This document shows positions 54,735-63,505 of a DNA stretch of 64,000 nucleotides, in pieces. Made by a program: the position numbers and the translations under genes. The notes under the pieces are model-generated. The model did no database searches. It was not told where the DNA came from and was given only the letters and a program-made list of their open reading frames with translations. The first letter of the stretch is position 1; each line of letters starts with the position of its first letter. Source of the stretch: Bacillus pseudomycoides (lineage in GTDB: Bacteria > Bacillota > Bacilli > Bacillales > Bacillaceae_G); contig NZ_NUQE01000036.1 in assembly GCF_002582035.1 (NCBI RefSeq), positions 137,012 through 201,011 on the forward strand, given 5' to 3'.

Positions 54735-54822
54735 TCACAACTAACTAGACATTTTTCTTGGAAAGTTTTACAATAAAAATGTGAACAAAATGTGACAGTT
54801 TATCTTCTAAATTGTGACATTT
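54735..54822 (+). promoter_or_regulatory. Upstream region with repeated TGTGA(A/C) motifs
   Basis: Three direct TGTGA(A/C) motifs (TGTGAAC, TGTGACA, TGTGACA) and an earlier GTTGTCACAAC lie within ~90 bp before a small membrane-protein gene. TTGTGACATTTTC resembles the ResD consensus TTGTGAA-N3-TTTT. Low-oxygen control is an inference. Confidence 0.4.
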
Positions 54823-54858
54823 TCAATTCCATTATTACAAATAAGGATGGTGTTGATA

Positions 54859-55068
54859 ATGAAAACTGCACAAAGTGAAAAGCTTTCTAATCGCGAGTTT
54901 TATTTCGTACTATACATGATGATGTTACTTGTCTTAGGATGGTTTATGGATGTTAACGGTATTTTCTTAAGCAAATACTTTAGACTAGCGGGGATAATTA
55001 CTGTTCCAGCGATTGGTGGTCTTGTTGGCTACTTTATCATGTCTCTTAGCAAACAACAAAATAACTAA
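54859..55068 (+). CDS. Small two-helix membrane protein
   Basis: 69 residues: charged N-terminus (MKTAQSEKLSNREFYF), helix 1 (VLYMMMLLVLGWFMDV) and helix 2 (LAGIITVPAIGGLVGYFIMSL). No family recognised. AAGGATGGTG is spaced for ATG 54859, which removes 15 residues from the longer frame. Own terminator downstream. The promoter area carries the TGTGA repeats listed above. Confidence 0.75.
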   Translation: MKTAQSEKLSNREFYFVLYMMMLLVLGWFMDVNGIFLSKYFRLAGIITVPAIGGLVGYFIMSLSKQQNN

Positions 55069-55079
55069 ACGCATTACAT

Positions 55080-55116
55080 AAAGGCAGAAAACGATGTTTC
55101 GTTTTCTGCCTTTTCT
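55080..55116 (+). terminator. Terminator of the small membrane protein gene
   Basis: AAAGGCAGAAAACG/CGTTTTCTGCCTTT perfect 14-bp stem followed by T-rich sequence. Confidence 0.9.
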
Positions 55117-55161
55117 TTTATAATAAAAGAAAAGAATAGTAAATTATAAGGAGTGATAAGT

Positions 55162-56133
55162 TTGAAAAAAGTAGAGAAAATATCTTCACAGTTATATATC
55201 ATCGACGATTACGACTTACAGCACGAACAACGTACAGGTACATATGTCTTACTTGGTGATGAAATTACTATAATTGAAACGTGCGCTGCACCTTCTCTTC
55301 CTTATCTTTTAGATGGATTACAACAATTAAATATACAGCTTGTCGATATTAAAAATATTATTGTCACACATGTTCATCTTGACCATGCTGGTGCCGCTGG
55401 CTTAATGATGGAGAAATGCCCCAACGCAACGCTATTCGTTCATTCTCGAGGCGCTCGTCACATGATTGATCCGACTAAACTCATTCAAGGTGCAAAGGCT
55501 GTTTACGGAGATTCATTTGATAAACTTTTTCACCCCATCTTGCCTATTCCAGAAGAACGCGTTCACATCGTACAAGATGGCGAAACGCTGCAAATTGCAA
55601 AAGATCGGACGCTTACATTCTATGATACACCTGGCCATGCAAAGCATCACATTAGCATTCATGATTCCTTAACAAATGGTATATTTACAGGTGATACAAT
55701 TGGTATTTACTACCGTCAATTAGCTGAATTTGATGTTGAACTTTATTTACCGACAACATCACCTACACAGTTTCAACCAGAAGCCATGTTAGCTTCAAAA
55801 GACCTTATTCAAAATATGAATGTCGATTTTATTTATTTCGGCCATTATGGTAGCTCTTCTCATATCTCTGAAATCTGCACTCAGCTAGAACATTGGCTCC
55901 ATATATTTGTTGAAACCGGCAAACAAGTATTTGAAAAAGAACAAAACTTTGAAAAAGCAAGCCATCAACTGTCTACTCTATTGTTGGAAAAAGTCTCATC
56001 GCACCTTACGAAAAAAGGTGTCCCAACAACACATTCTATTTATGATGTGTTAAAACTTGATATGGAAATTAGTGCGATGGGAATTATAGATTATTTTACA
56101 AAACTGGAACAAACAAAGATGACTATAAAGTGA
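55162..56133 (+). CDS. MBL-fold metallohydrolase (glyoxalase II-like)
   Basis: 323 residues. Metal site HVHLDHAG (His70, His72, Asp74, His75), DTPGHAKHHIS, FTGDTIGI and FGHYGSSSH. Probably a thioester or lactone hydrolase; substrate unknown. AAGGAGTGATAAG is spaced for a TTG at 55162; the GTG at 55153 lies inside the ribosome site. The last codons (ATA AAG TGA) are the terminal bases of a bcr1 repeat, so the original stop has been replaced. Confidence 0.86.
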   Translation: MKKVEKISSQLYIIDDYDLQHEQRTGTYVLLGDEITIIETCAAPSLPYLLDGLQQLNIQLVDIKNIIVTHVHLDHAGAAGLMMEKCPNATLFVHSRGARHMIDPTKLIQGAKAVYGDSFDKLFHPILPIPEERVHIVQDGETLQIAKDRTLTFYDTPGHAKHHISIHDSLTNGIFTGDTIGIYYRQLAEFDVELYLPTTSPTQFQPEAMLASKDLIQNMNVDFIYFGHYGSSSHISEICTQLEHWLHIFVETGKQVFEKEQNFEKASHQLSTLLLEKVSSHLTKKGVPTTHSIYDVLKLDMEISAMGIIDYFTKLEQTKMTIK

Positions 56134-56257
56134 AACTTCCATCAGTGGTTTTTCATCCCCCACTGACCTGATCGTTACAACCATTTTGTCTCTTTCAGAT
56201 TTTACTACCTTGAAAGAACAGTCTTACTGCTCACAAGAAAATATTTGTCGCTATAAA
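56125..56257 (-). repeat. Diverged bcr1 copy overlapping the MBL hydrolase 3' end
   Basis: Begins ATAAAGTGAAACTTCC and ends TATAAA. The interior (about 56165-56215) is diverged, keeping only AGTCTTACTGC. Confidence 0.65.
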
Positions 56258-56325
56258 AAAGAGTCCGTTTCTTAACATAAGTAGTTCCGTTTTTGTGGAG
56301 AAACATTATAAATATAATATAAATT

Positions 56326-56362
56326 AGCAAATCAATTAACATAACAATTGGTTTGCTTTTTC
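56326..56362 (+). terminator. Hairpin terminator near the left end of the mini-element
   Basis: AGCAAATCAATT/AATTGGTTTGCT stem (11 of 12 paired) followed by TTTT. It would stop readthrough entering from the MBL gene. Confidence 0.75.
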
Positions 56363-56647
56363 GTTGATATAACAACACTTTTAGTAAAAGTATGTGTCAA
56401 TTAGCATAGGAATTAACAATGTGACAGTAACTATTGTCATTCTGTGAAATTTGGTGTTAATTCGATTGTTAATCGCTCTGTTATTTTTAAGTTTTATTTT
56501 AAAAATAACATAAAGAAAATTGTTATTTTATGGTAAGAATATTCTGGTGTAAACAGCATAACTCTTAGTATATAGCTGTTTTCCGCAATGTTGCTGCTAA
56601 TAAACGAATTATCATATTGATGTTTCACCAGTTAAGGAGGAAATCAT

Positions 56648-56722
56648 ATGGCTTGGTATATATGGTTCGCAGTAATTATTGCTATTATTATTATTGGGTA
56701 TAGTGCATGTAAAAAGAAATAA
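56648..56722 (+). CDS. 24-residue single-helix membrane peptide
   Basis: AAGGAGGAAATCAT precedes the ATG. The product starts MAWYIWFAVIIAIIIIGYSA and ends CKKK: one hydrophobic helix with a basic tail, the shape of type I toxin peptides and of small stress membrane peptides. It is the only coding unit in the 686-bp element and is followed by a clear terminator. Function unknown; no antisense RNA promoter was identified. Confidence 0.6.
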   Translation: MAWYIWFAVIIAIIIIGYSACKKK

Positions 56723-56770
56723 TCCTTGTTGAATGGGGGCTTTAGTTAAATAAGCCTACACATCAAAGTC

Positions 56771-56800
56771 AAAACCACTTGGATAATCCAAGTGGTTTTT
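56771..56800 (+). terminator. Terminator of the 24-residue peptide gene
   Basis: AAAACCACTTGG/CCAAGTGGTTTTT stem around ATAAT. Confidence 0.9.
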
Positions 56801-57058
56801 ATTTGCTAATTATATTGTTGTTTATCCTGTTAATTATGTCGCTAAAACATAAGCCATTTACGCTGTTATTTGACTTTTTCTCCACATTATCGGAACTACT
56901 TATTCTTAACATGGACTCTTTTTTATAGGAAGTAACTCGATGGAAATATTCTTATTTTATTTTTGTACTTTTTTATTTACATAATCCATAATGCCTCCTC
57001 CCTTATGTCTTACACTATATATTGGTAAGAAAAGAGAATTTCGTTCGATTTTTTTGAA

Positions 57059-57208
57059 ATAAAGTGAAACTTCCATTCGAAGGTGCTTTTTCTTCGAATG
57101 GTTAGTTGAACCAATCGGGCTTTTACGGGCAGTTATCCCCCATCTATCTTCCTTGCTTCTCTCTGAATCTTGAGGTGAGGATCTTACTGCCCGTTAATGC
57201 GGGATAAA
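57059..57208 (-). repeat. bcr1 repeat (150 bp)
   Basis: ATAAAGTGAAACTTCC to TGCGGGATAAA. The usual CATCAGTGGGG arm is replaced by CATTCGAAGGTG, with a compensating change in the partner arm (CTTCGAATGG), so the hairpin is preserved. Confidence 0.83.
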
Positions 57209-57307
57209 TTTTTATGTATAAAATTTATTAATAGCAACCTGTTTCATAATACTTCCTTATAATTCTTGATAATTATTATATAATTTTCCAATTTATAATG
57301 GCCGTTT

Positions 57308-57331
57308 AAAATAAATTATAGAATTTATTTT
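57308..57331. promoter_or_regulatory. Perfect 10-bp inverted repeat abutting the quinone reductase ribosome site
   Basis: AAAATAAATT-ATAG-AATTTATTTT directly before AGGAGG. A likely repressor operator or translational hairpin; AT content makes chance occurrence possible. Confidence 0.5.
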
Positions 57332-57344
57332 AGGAGGGTATATC

Positions 57345-58331
57345 ATGAAAGCCATTGTTGTAACTACATTTGGAGGTCCTGAAGTAATGAAGTATACAGA
57401 CTTATCCATACCGTCTATCAACGCCAATCAAGTTCTAATTCGTGTTGTCGCAACAAGTGTTAACTTTGCCGATATAAAATCTAGATACGGAAAGAAAGGA
57501 ACAGGAAATCTCCCTTTTATACCTGGCATAGATGCTGCTGGAATCGTAGAGCAAGTTGGTTCTAAAGTAACAAATATTAAAGTGGGCCAGCGCGTTATTG
57601 CTTTTCCACCTAACGGTTCTTATGCTGAATATGTTGTAGCAGATGAAGAGCTTACTTTTGTATTACCAAATGAAATTGATTTTGAAACTGCTGCTGCCTG
57701 TCCAATTGTTTCCTTTACAAGCTATAAACTTCTAGCAGATGTTGCAAGATTACAACAAGGCGAAACAGTTCTTATTCATGCAGCTGCAGGAGGAGTTGGC
57801 ACAACAGCTATTCAACTCGCAAAAATTTTAGGTGCTGGACAAGTAATTGGAACAGTTGGAAATGAAGTAAAAAAGAAAATCGCTTTTGAAGCTGGGGCAG
57901 ATCATGTTATTTGTTATAAAGAAGAAGATTTTGTGCATAAAATAAATGAGATTACGAATGGAGAAGGTGCAGATGTTATATTAGATTCTATTTCTGGTAC
58001 CATATCAGAGCAAAGCTTGCAATGTCTTGCCTTCTATGGTCGCCTTGTCCATTTTGGAAATGCAAGCGGTGATATCGGAACATTTCAAACAAAAGATCTA
58101 CATGCAAGCTGCCGATCTATTCTCGGATTTAGCTTTGGAACAACTCGAAAAAAACATCCCCATTTACTTCAGCATACTGCCAAGCAAGTATTTCGTCATT
58201 TAAGTAATGGTAACTTACAAATAAAAGTAGGAAAACATTTTTCTCTTCAAGATGCAGGAAAAGCACATGAATGGGTTGAAAGTAGACAAAGTACAGGCAA
58301 GGTTATATTAGATGTTCAGCTAACACCATAA
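57345..58331 (+). CDS. Zinc-type MDR oxidoreductase (NADPH:quinone reductase-like)
   Basis: 328 residues. GroES-like N-terminal domain (about 1-120) and Rossmann NADPH domain with HAAAGGVGTTAIQLAKILGA (about 145-164). The structural and catalytic zinc cysteines are absent, placing it with zeta-crystallin-type quinone oxidoreductases. Reduces quinones or reactive enones. TTAGGAGGG precedes the ATG and overlaps a perfect inverted repeat, suggesting substrate-responsive repression. The next gene starts 23 bp downstream, likely co-transcribed. Confidence 0.9.
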   Translation: MKAIVVTTFGGPEVMKYTDLSIPSINANQVLIRVVATSVNFADIKSRYGKKGTGNLPFIPGIDAAGIVEQVGSKVTNIKVGQRVIAFPPNGSYAEYVVADEELTFVLPNEIDFETAAACPIVSFTSYKLLADVARLQQGETVLIHAAAGGVGTTAIQLAKILGAGQVIGTVGNEVKKKIAFEAGADHVICYKEEDFVHKINEITNGEGADVILDSISGTISEQSLQCLAFYGRLVHFGNASGDIGTFQTKDLHASCRSILGFSFGTTRKKHPHLLQHTAKQVFRHLSNGNLQIKVGKHFSLQDAGKAHEWVESRQSTGKVILDVQLTP

Positions 58332-58354
58332 AATCTTTGTTAGAGGTGTTTTAT

Positions 58355-58990
58355 ATGGGCTCAAGAATTATGCATATAATTATTGCGAATTGTATTGCAG
58401 ATAAATTGGCTATTCGGGACAAAACTTCCTTCCTACTCGGAGGAGTTGCTGCTGATGCAGTTCATTCAAGAAACGAAAAAGAAATATCACACTTTTATAC
58501 AGGTACAGTAAAGAACTACACAAGAAGGATTGATTATGGAGCATTTCTTCATAAATATAAAGCATATAGAGATTCCCCTTTTATATTAGGGTACTATACA
58601 CATCTCATTGCTGATGATATGTGGCTACAAGGGTTTTATCTTCCATGGCTCAAAAATCGAATAGATTACGATCCAAATCTCCTTTCATTGTATCATCACG
58701 ACTTTAAGCTTTTAAACGGAAAATTGCTACATTATTATGATAGAGATCAGAACTTATTTCATATTTTGAATAAGAAAGCGAATTTGGTGAATATAGAAGA
58801 AGTACTAGAGGAAAACATCTATTCTTTTCAGGCATTAGTTTTTGACGATATGCTGTACCCACAGCAAGACTTATATACAAGCCTACAAGTATTTACACTG
58901 AATCAAATCATTGGATATATAGAAACTTCTATTCAGAAAGGTGTGTTCTGTTTAGAAAAGCTAACCACTAATCTGTCTACACCTAAATGA
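58355..58990 (+). CDS. Zinc-dependent phospholipase C-like family protein
   Basis: 211 residues, all-alpha. Conserved metal-site residues of the Zn-dependent PLC/S1-P1 fold appear: FLLGGVAADAVHS, ISHFY, and YYTHLIADDMWLQGFY. No signal peptide, so unlike secreted PlcB it should be cytosolic. Substrate unknown. GAGGTG is spaced for ATG 58355; the longer frame starts six codons earlier. Shares a transcript with the quinone reductase. Confidence 0.75.
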   Translation: MGSRIMHIIIANCIADKLAIRDKTSFLLGGVAADAVHSRNEKEISHFYTGTVKNYTRRIDYGAFLHKYKAYRDSPFILGYYTHLIADDMWLQGFYLPWLKNRIDYDPNLLSLYHHDFKLLNGKLLHYYDRDQNLFHILNKKANLVNIEEVLEENIYSFQALVFDDMLYPQQDLYTSLQVFTLNQIIGYIETSIQKGVFCLEKLTTNLSTPK

Positions 58991-58994
58991 TAAT

Positions 58995-59038
58995 AAAAAA
59001 GACGCGACTACATAATATTCGTAGCCGCGTCTTTTTTA
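58995..59038. terminator. Bidirectional terminator between the PLC-like gene and yfmL
   Basis: AAAAAAGACGCG-CTAC/GTAG-CGCGTCTTTTTT stem with one mismatch. Confidence 0.9.
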
Positions 59039-59039
59039 T

Positions 59040-60209
59040 TTATCTAGGTTTCTTCTTCCCATTAAATGCAGGTTTCTTTTTCTTTGGAACTTTCGGTTTC
59101 GACTCGACAAACGAACCTTTAAACACTTCTTTTTTATTGAATTGAATGCCTAGCTTCTTCGCAAATTGAAGTAACTTCTTCTCTTCTTGAGGAGTTACAA
59201 GAGAAACAACCGTTCCCTCTCTACCCATACGCCCTGTACGCCCAGAACGATGAATATATTGATCGAGTGTATCTGGTAATTCTAAATGAATAACATGTGT
59301 TAAATCATCAATATCTAATCCACGTGCTGCAATATCTGTTGCTAATAAGATTTCCACTTTTCCTTGTCGGAATGCACGCATTGTTGCTTCACGTTCTTGT
59401 TTGTTTGCTTCTGCATGAAGAGCTGCTGCTTTCATCTTACGGAATTTCAGTTTTTCCGCAATTTCATCTAAACGGAATGGATCGTTTAAAAAGGCAACTG
59501 CTTTTACACCGCCAGTATGCATAATTCTTCTAATGTACTCGTTCTTTTCACGACGCTCGCAAACGATATACGTATGTTCAACCAAACTCTTTGTATCCGT
59601 ACGTTTGATACGAACGAATTGCGGTTCAACGGCAAAATCACGCGCTACTTCTTCTGCATCTTTTGTCATTGTTGCAGAGAAGAATACGACTTGACGATCA
59701 CGCATTGTCGATTTAATAACATCGGACACAGCATCTATCATCTTTTGTTTTACAATTTGATCAAACTCATCAAATACAATTGTTTTCACTTCATGCATTT
59801 TCAATTTCTTCATGCGGATTAGTTCTAAAATACGTCCAGGTGAGCCAACGATTACTCGTGGATGTTTCTTTAACTTCTCTACTTGACGCTTAATATCCGC
59901 ACCACCAATTAAAGATGCACCTGAAATTTCAGTACCCGCAGTAAACTTTTGCACTTCTTCATGAATTTGCATTACAAGTTCACGCGTCGGTGCTAAAATT
60001 ACTACTTGAGGTTGTTTCACTTCAGGATTAATTTTATGTAAAAGTGGCAATACATACGCTAATGTTTTACCTGTCCCAGTTGGAGATTCAGCAATAACAT
60101 CTTGTCCTTCTAAAATAGTTGGAATAGCTTGCTTTTGGATTTCAGTAAACTCTTTAAAACCAGCCTTCTCCCAAGCTTGTTGCAAAAATGGTTGCATATC
60201 TTTTATCAT
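59040..60209 (-). CDS. DEAD-box-type RNA helicase (YfmL-like)
   Basis: 389 residues. Two RecA domains with Q-motif (FTEIQKQAIPTI), motif I SPTGTGKT, Ia PTRELVMQ, II VFDEFDQI, III FSATM, V ATDIAARGLD and VI HRSGRTGRMGR, then a short basic tail (KPKVPKKKKPAFNGKKKPR). Motif II is D-E-F-D rather than D-E-A-D. Length and tail fit B. subtilis YfmL, which helps 50S ribosome assembly and cold growth. AAGGAGAAAAAGAA precedes the ATG; it is preceded by an unknown gene 19 bp upstream on the same strand. Confidence 0.86.
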   Translation of the reverse strand: MIKDMQPFLQQAWEKAGFKEFTEIQKQAIPTILEGQDVIAESPTGTGKTLAYVLPLLHKINPEVKQPQVVILAPTRELVMQIHEEVQKFTAGTEISGASLIGGADIKRQVEKLKKHPRVIVGSPGRILELIRMKKLKMHEVKTIVFDEFDQIVKQKMIDAVSDVIKSTMRDRQVVFFSATMTKDAEEVARDFAVEPQFVRIKRTDTKSLVEHTYIVCERREKNEYIRRIMHTGGVKAVAFLNDPFRLDEIAEKLKFRKMKAAALHAEANKQEREATMRAFRQGKVEILLATDIAARGLDIDDLTHVIHLELPDTLDQYIHRSGRTGRMGREGTVVSLVTPQEEKKLLQFAKKLGIQFNKKEVFKGSFVESKPKVPKKKKPAFNGKKKPR

Positions 60210-60228
60210 TTCTTTTTCTCCTTTATCT

Positions 60229-60756
60229 CTATTTTTGAAGAAATTGTTGCATTGTTCGCATCGTTTCTATCATATGAGAAATAACAGCTATTAAGTCATC
60301 AACATGGTCTTCTGTAATCGCTTTTTGAAATGAAATTTCTACCTTGTTATGATATGAAATCGCTTGCTTATTATATTCGTATGAAATTTGCTGCGTAATC
60401 ATTCGTTCTTTTCCCCATATGGATTGTAACAACGCTTCGATTTCTTGACAATCTTTTTCCGGATGCTCCAAAGAAAATGCAAAGAAAAGCTTCATTTCAC
60501 AGCCAGGCACAAAATATGGTACCTCTAATATCTCACCTGATAAATTTTTTGCATCAACTGATAATAAAAATGTTGCCTCTACTAGAGACTCTATATACTC
60601 TTTCAGTTGAAACGAAATGGTATATGTACGACTAAACGATGCTAGATCCATTATATCTTTTCGGTCAGTTACAATGATGTCACCATGCAAATCAAAATCA
60701 TATACAGCTCCTTCAACAATAACTTTTAAATTTTCAAAAGCAGTTGGATCAAACAT
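60229..60756 (-). CDS. Conserved hypothetical protein upstream of yfmL
   Basis: 175 residues, acidic, no signal peptide or membrane segment. The N-terminal half is beta-rich (LKVIVEGAVYDFDLHGDIIVTD), the C-terminal third helical (DDLIAVISHMIETMRTMQQFLQ). I do not recognise the family. GGAGGAATAT precedes ATG 60756. Only 19 bp separate it from yfmL, so they form an operon and it might act with the helicase. Confidence 0.72.
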   Translation of the reverse strand: MFDPTAFENLKVIVEGAVYDFDLHGDIIVTDRKDIMDLASFSRTYTISFQLKEYIESLVEATFLLSVDAKNLSGEILEVPYFVPGCEMKLFFAFSLEHPEKDCQEIEALLQSIWGKERMITQQISYEYNKQAISYHNKVEISFQKAITEDHVDDLIAVISHMIETMRTMQQFLQK

Positions 60757-60773
60757 ATATTCCTCCAAAAAAC

Positions 60774-60798
60774 AAGCGCCTTTCCATCGAAAGGCGCT
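60774..60798 (-). terminator. Terminator of fhs
   Basis: AGCGCCTTT/AAAGGCGCT perfect 9-bp stem followed on the minus strand by TGTTTTTT. Confidence 0.9.
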
Positions 60799-60846
60799 GC
60801 GTGATGTACGTATAGTTTACAGATAAAAGAGAAGAAATACAACCTT

Positions 60847-62535
60847 TTAGAATAAACCTACTGCTTTTCCATCTTCATTTACGTCCATTTGAAGAGCAGC
60901 TGGTTTCTTTGGAAGTCCTGGCATTGTTAACATTGTTCCTGTTAATGCTACGATAAATCCAGCACCAATTGATGGTTTTAACTCACGAATTGTTACAACA
61001 AAGTCAGTTGGGCGCCCTAATTTTGTTGCATCATCAGAAAGAGAATACTGTGTTTTTGCCATACAAATTGGCAGGTTGCCCCATCCTTCTCCCGCAAATT
61101 GCGTTAATTGCTTGCGGGCTTTTGGTGCAAATTCAATATCTTTTGCACCGTATACTTTTTGAGCAATTGTACGAATTTTTTCTTCTAATGGAAGTTCTAA
61201 ATCATATAAAGGTGCGTATTTATTTTCACCTTTTTCAATTACTTTTAATACTTTCTCTGCTAGGTCAACACCGCCTTGACCACCCTTTTCCCATACTTCT
61301 GTTAATGATACTTCGTAACCGCGCTCACCGCACCAAGTTTGTAAGTACTCTACTTCAGCATCTGTATCTGTAATAAATTTGTTGATCGCAATAACAAACG
61401 GAACACCAAATTCTTGGATCGTTTCAACGTGTTTTTGTAAATTTTCCATACCCTTTGCTAACGCTTCAACATTTTCTTCTTTTAATTGATCTTTCGCTAC
61501 ACCGCCATGCATTTTAAGAGCACGAATTGTCGCAACAATAACAACAGCTTCCGGCTTAATACCTGCTGCTCGCGCTTTAATATCTAAGAATTTTTCAGCA
61601 CCTAAATCTGCACCAAAACCAGATTCCGTAATCACATAATCACCAAGTTTAGCTGCCATTGTTGTTGCAATTACACTGTTACAACCATGTGCAATGTTGG
61701 CAAATGGTCCACCGTGAATAATTGCTGGTGTATTTTCTAACGTTTGTACTAAGTTTGGCTTTAATGCATCTTTTAATAGAAGTGTTAATGCACCTTCTAC
61801 ACCTAAATCTTTTACTGTTACAGGCTCATTATCCATATTGTAAGCTACAACAATACGAGCTAAACGTACTTTTAAGTCTTGTACATCTGTCGCTAGGCAG
61901 AATACAGCCATAATTTCAGATGCAACTGTAATATCAAAACCATCTTCACGCGGTACACCTTGTACTGGTCCACCTAGACCAATTACAACATTACGAAGCG
62001 CACGGTCGTTTAAATCTACACAGCGCTTCCATACGATTTTACGTGTATCGATGCGAAGATCATTTCCTTGTTGAATATGGTTATCGATAAATGCTGCAAG
62101 TGCATTATTTGCAGTTGTAATCGCATGAATATCGCCTGTAAAGTGAAGATTAATGTCTTCCATTGGTACGACTTGCGAGTAACCACCGCCCGCTGCACCG
62201 CCTTTTAATCCCATAGTTGGTCCAAGAGATGGTTCACGAAGCGCAATAACTGCTTTTTTACCAATTTTATTAAAAGCTTGCCCTAAACCAACTGTTACAG
62301 TTGATTTCCCTTCCCCTGCTGGAGTAGGATTAATCGCTGTAACTAAAACAACTTTTCCATCCTCTTTTTCTTGTAAGCGCTTAAAAATATCAAGAGATAA
62401 CTTCCCTTTATAATGACCGTATGGCTCTAATTCTTCTTCTAAAATGTTTAATTCTGATGCAATCTCTTGAATTCTCTTCATGCTTGCTTCTTGTGCAATT
62501 TCAATATCAGATTTTACTGTAGTAGTTGCTGCCAT
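60847..62535 (-). CDS. fhs: Formate--tetrahydrofolate ligase
   Basis: 562 residues, exact family length. Forms 10-formyl-THF from formate, ATP and THF, feeding purines and fMet. P-loop TPAGEGKST (about 65-73), the [23 protein letters not shown] block and EKGGQGG near the C-terminus are diagnostic. A longer frame starts at 62598, but GGGGGACTAGGGAAT precedes ATG 62535. An extended -10 (TGATACAAT) lies ~35 bp upstream of the start. Confidence 0.95.
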   Translation of the reverse strand: MAATTTVKSDIEIAQEASMKRIQEIASELNILEEELEPYGHYKGKLSLDIFKRLQEKEDGKVVLVTAINPTPAGEGKSTVTVGLGQAFNKIGKKAVIALREPSLGPTMGLKGGAAGGGYSQVVPMEDINLHFTGDIHAITTANNALAAFIDNHIQQGNDLRIDTRKIVWKRCVDLNDRALRNVVIGLGGPVQGVPREDGFDITVASEIMAVFCLATDVQDLKVRLARIVVAYNMDNEPVTVKDLGVEGALTLLLKDALKPNLVQTLENTPAIIHGGPFANIAHGCNSVIATTMAAKLGDYVITESGFGADLGAEKFLDIKARAAGIKPEAVVIVATIRALKMHGGVAKDQLKEENVEALAKGMENLQKHVETIQEFGVPFVIAINKFITDTDAEVEYLQTWCGERGYEVSLTEVWEKGGQGGVDLAEKVLKVIEKGENKYAPLYDLELPLEEKIRTIAQKVYGAKDIEFAPKARKQLTQFAGEGWGNLPICMAKTQYSLSDDATKLGRPTDFVVTIRELKPSIGAGFIVALTGTMLTMPGLPKKPAALQMDVNEDGKAVGLF

Positions 62536-62569
62536 ATTCCCTAGTCCCCCTTTAATTGTTTCTGAAAAT

Positions 62570-62617
62570 ATTGTATCAGTTTTTTGTATTTTCTGCACTT
62601 ATAACTCACCTATAAGT
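62570..62617 (-). promoter_or_regulatory. fhs promoter region with a small dyad
   Basis: Extended -10 TGATACAAT (62570-62578) with no good -35, and a 7-bp inverted repeat ACTTATA/TATAAGT (62597-62617) that also touches the preceding methyltransferase stop. Could be operator or hairpin. Confidence 0.4.
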
Positions 62618-63297
62618 TACTTTTTTTGAAACATAAATACCCACATAAATGTTAAAGCTTGTTGCAATTCCAAAGGAAGTTGTCCAATCATCTTTTCGTT
62701 TACGCCACGCTTATATACACCCATTCCATCCATTAAATATAACCCTTGTTCCTGGGCAAGCTTTTGAAATTCCCACGGCATCATCGTATTACAAATGACA
62801 TCTTTTCCATATAGGCGTGGATAACTATTTTCACGAGGCTTTGCAGTTGGGCCTAAAATAGCAATACATGCAAAACCTTCTGGCGCTAATACTCGCTTTA
62901 TTTCTTGCAATGCTTGAAGCGGCGCTTCCGTCCATTCTAATGAATTTACTGCTAAAACTGATGCAAACTCTCCGTCTTGAAACGGTAATGAAGTAAGATC
63001 TCCTACTATAAACGATAAATTAGGACTCTCACCACGCTCTTTTCCTTTTTCAATCATTTGCTCTGATAAATCAATACCACAAACTTTGTAACCAGCTTTA
63101 TTTAGTTTGTATGTACCGTATCCATCTCCGCATCCTACATCAAGAACAGTTGCGCCGTTTCGTATGTATTTTTGGAAAAACGGAATAATTGTACTACGAC
63201 TACCGCTATCCCACATTTCTTGACTATTTTGATTCCAGAAATCAGCATTATTATCCCATTTCTGCTGCGCTGCTTCATGCCAATTAAATTTTGTCAT
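62617..63297 (-). CDS. Class I SAM-dependent methyltransferase (Methyltransf_11 type)
   Basis: 226 residues. Motif I VLDVGCGDGYGTYKL (about 52-66), acidic residue CGIDLS after strand 2, motif II-like FASVLAVNSLEWTE and post-II LKR-V-L-A-P-E-G. Small-molecule methyltransferase with unknown substrate. It lies 81 bp upstream of fhs on the same strand, with no clear terminator between, so partial co-transcription is possible. Confidence 0.85.
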   Translation of the reverse strand: MTKFNWHEAAQQKWDNNADFWNQNSQEMWDSGSRSTIIPFFQKYIRNGATVLDVGCGDGYGTYKLNKAGYKVCGIDLSEQMIEKGKERGESPNLSFIVGDLTSLPFQDGEFASVLAVNSLEWTEAPLQALQEIKRVLAPEGFACIAILGPTAKPRENSYPRLYGKDVICNTMMPWEFQKLAQEQGLYLMDGMGVYKRGVNEKMIGQLPLELQQALTFMWVFMFQKK

Positions 63298-63505
63298 TAT
63301 TGTCCCACCTTTACATTTTACATCTAATAAAAGTCATTCTACATCATTTTACATTATTCCTGTTTATTTTTAAGGAGAGATGGATAACATAGCAACGGAC
63401 AATCACTTTCGCCATTTTTTATTTGTTTGGATATAAATAACAGGCATGTTTTTTTCTTTATAAAAAATACTAAGTATACCCTAGATCGAAAGAGAGGGAC
63501 ATTCA

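Larger units (their letters stand above)
56252..56937. mobile_element. Candidate 686-bp mini-element with ~50-bp terminal inverted repeats and a peptide gene
   Basis: Left end 56252-56303 (TATAAAAAAGAGTCC ... AAGTAGTTCCG ... TGTGGAGAAA) is repeated inverted at 56878-56937 with about 80% identity and a small indel. The interior holds two terminators and one small ORF and no transposase. It resembles a MITE-like or recombinase-mobilised cassette. I do not recognise the family. Confidence 0.6.
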
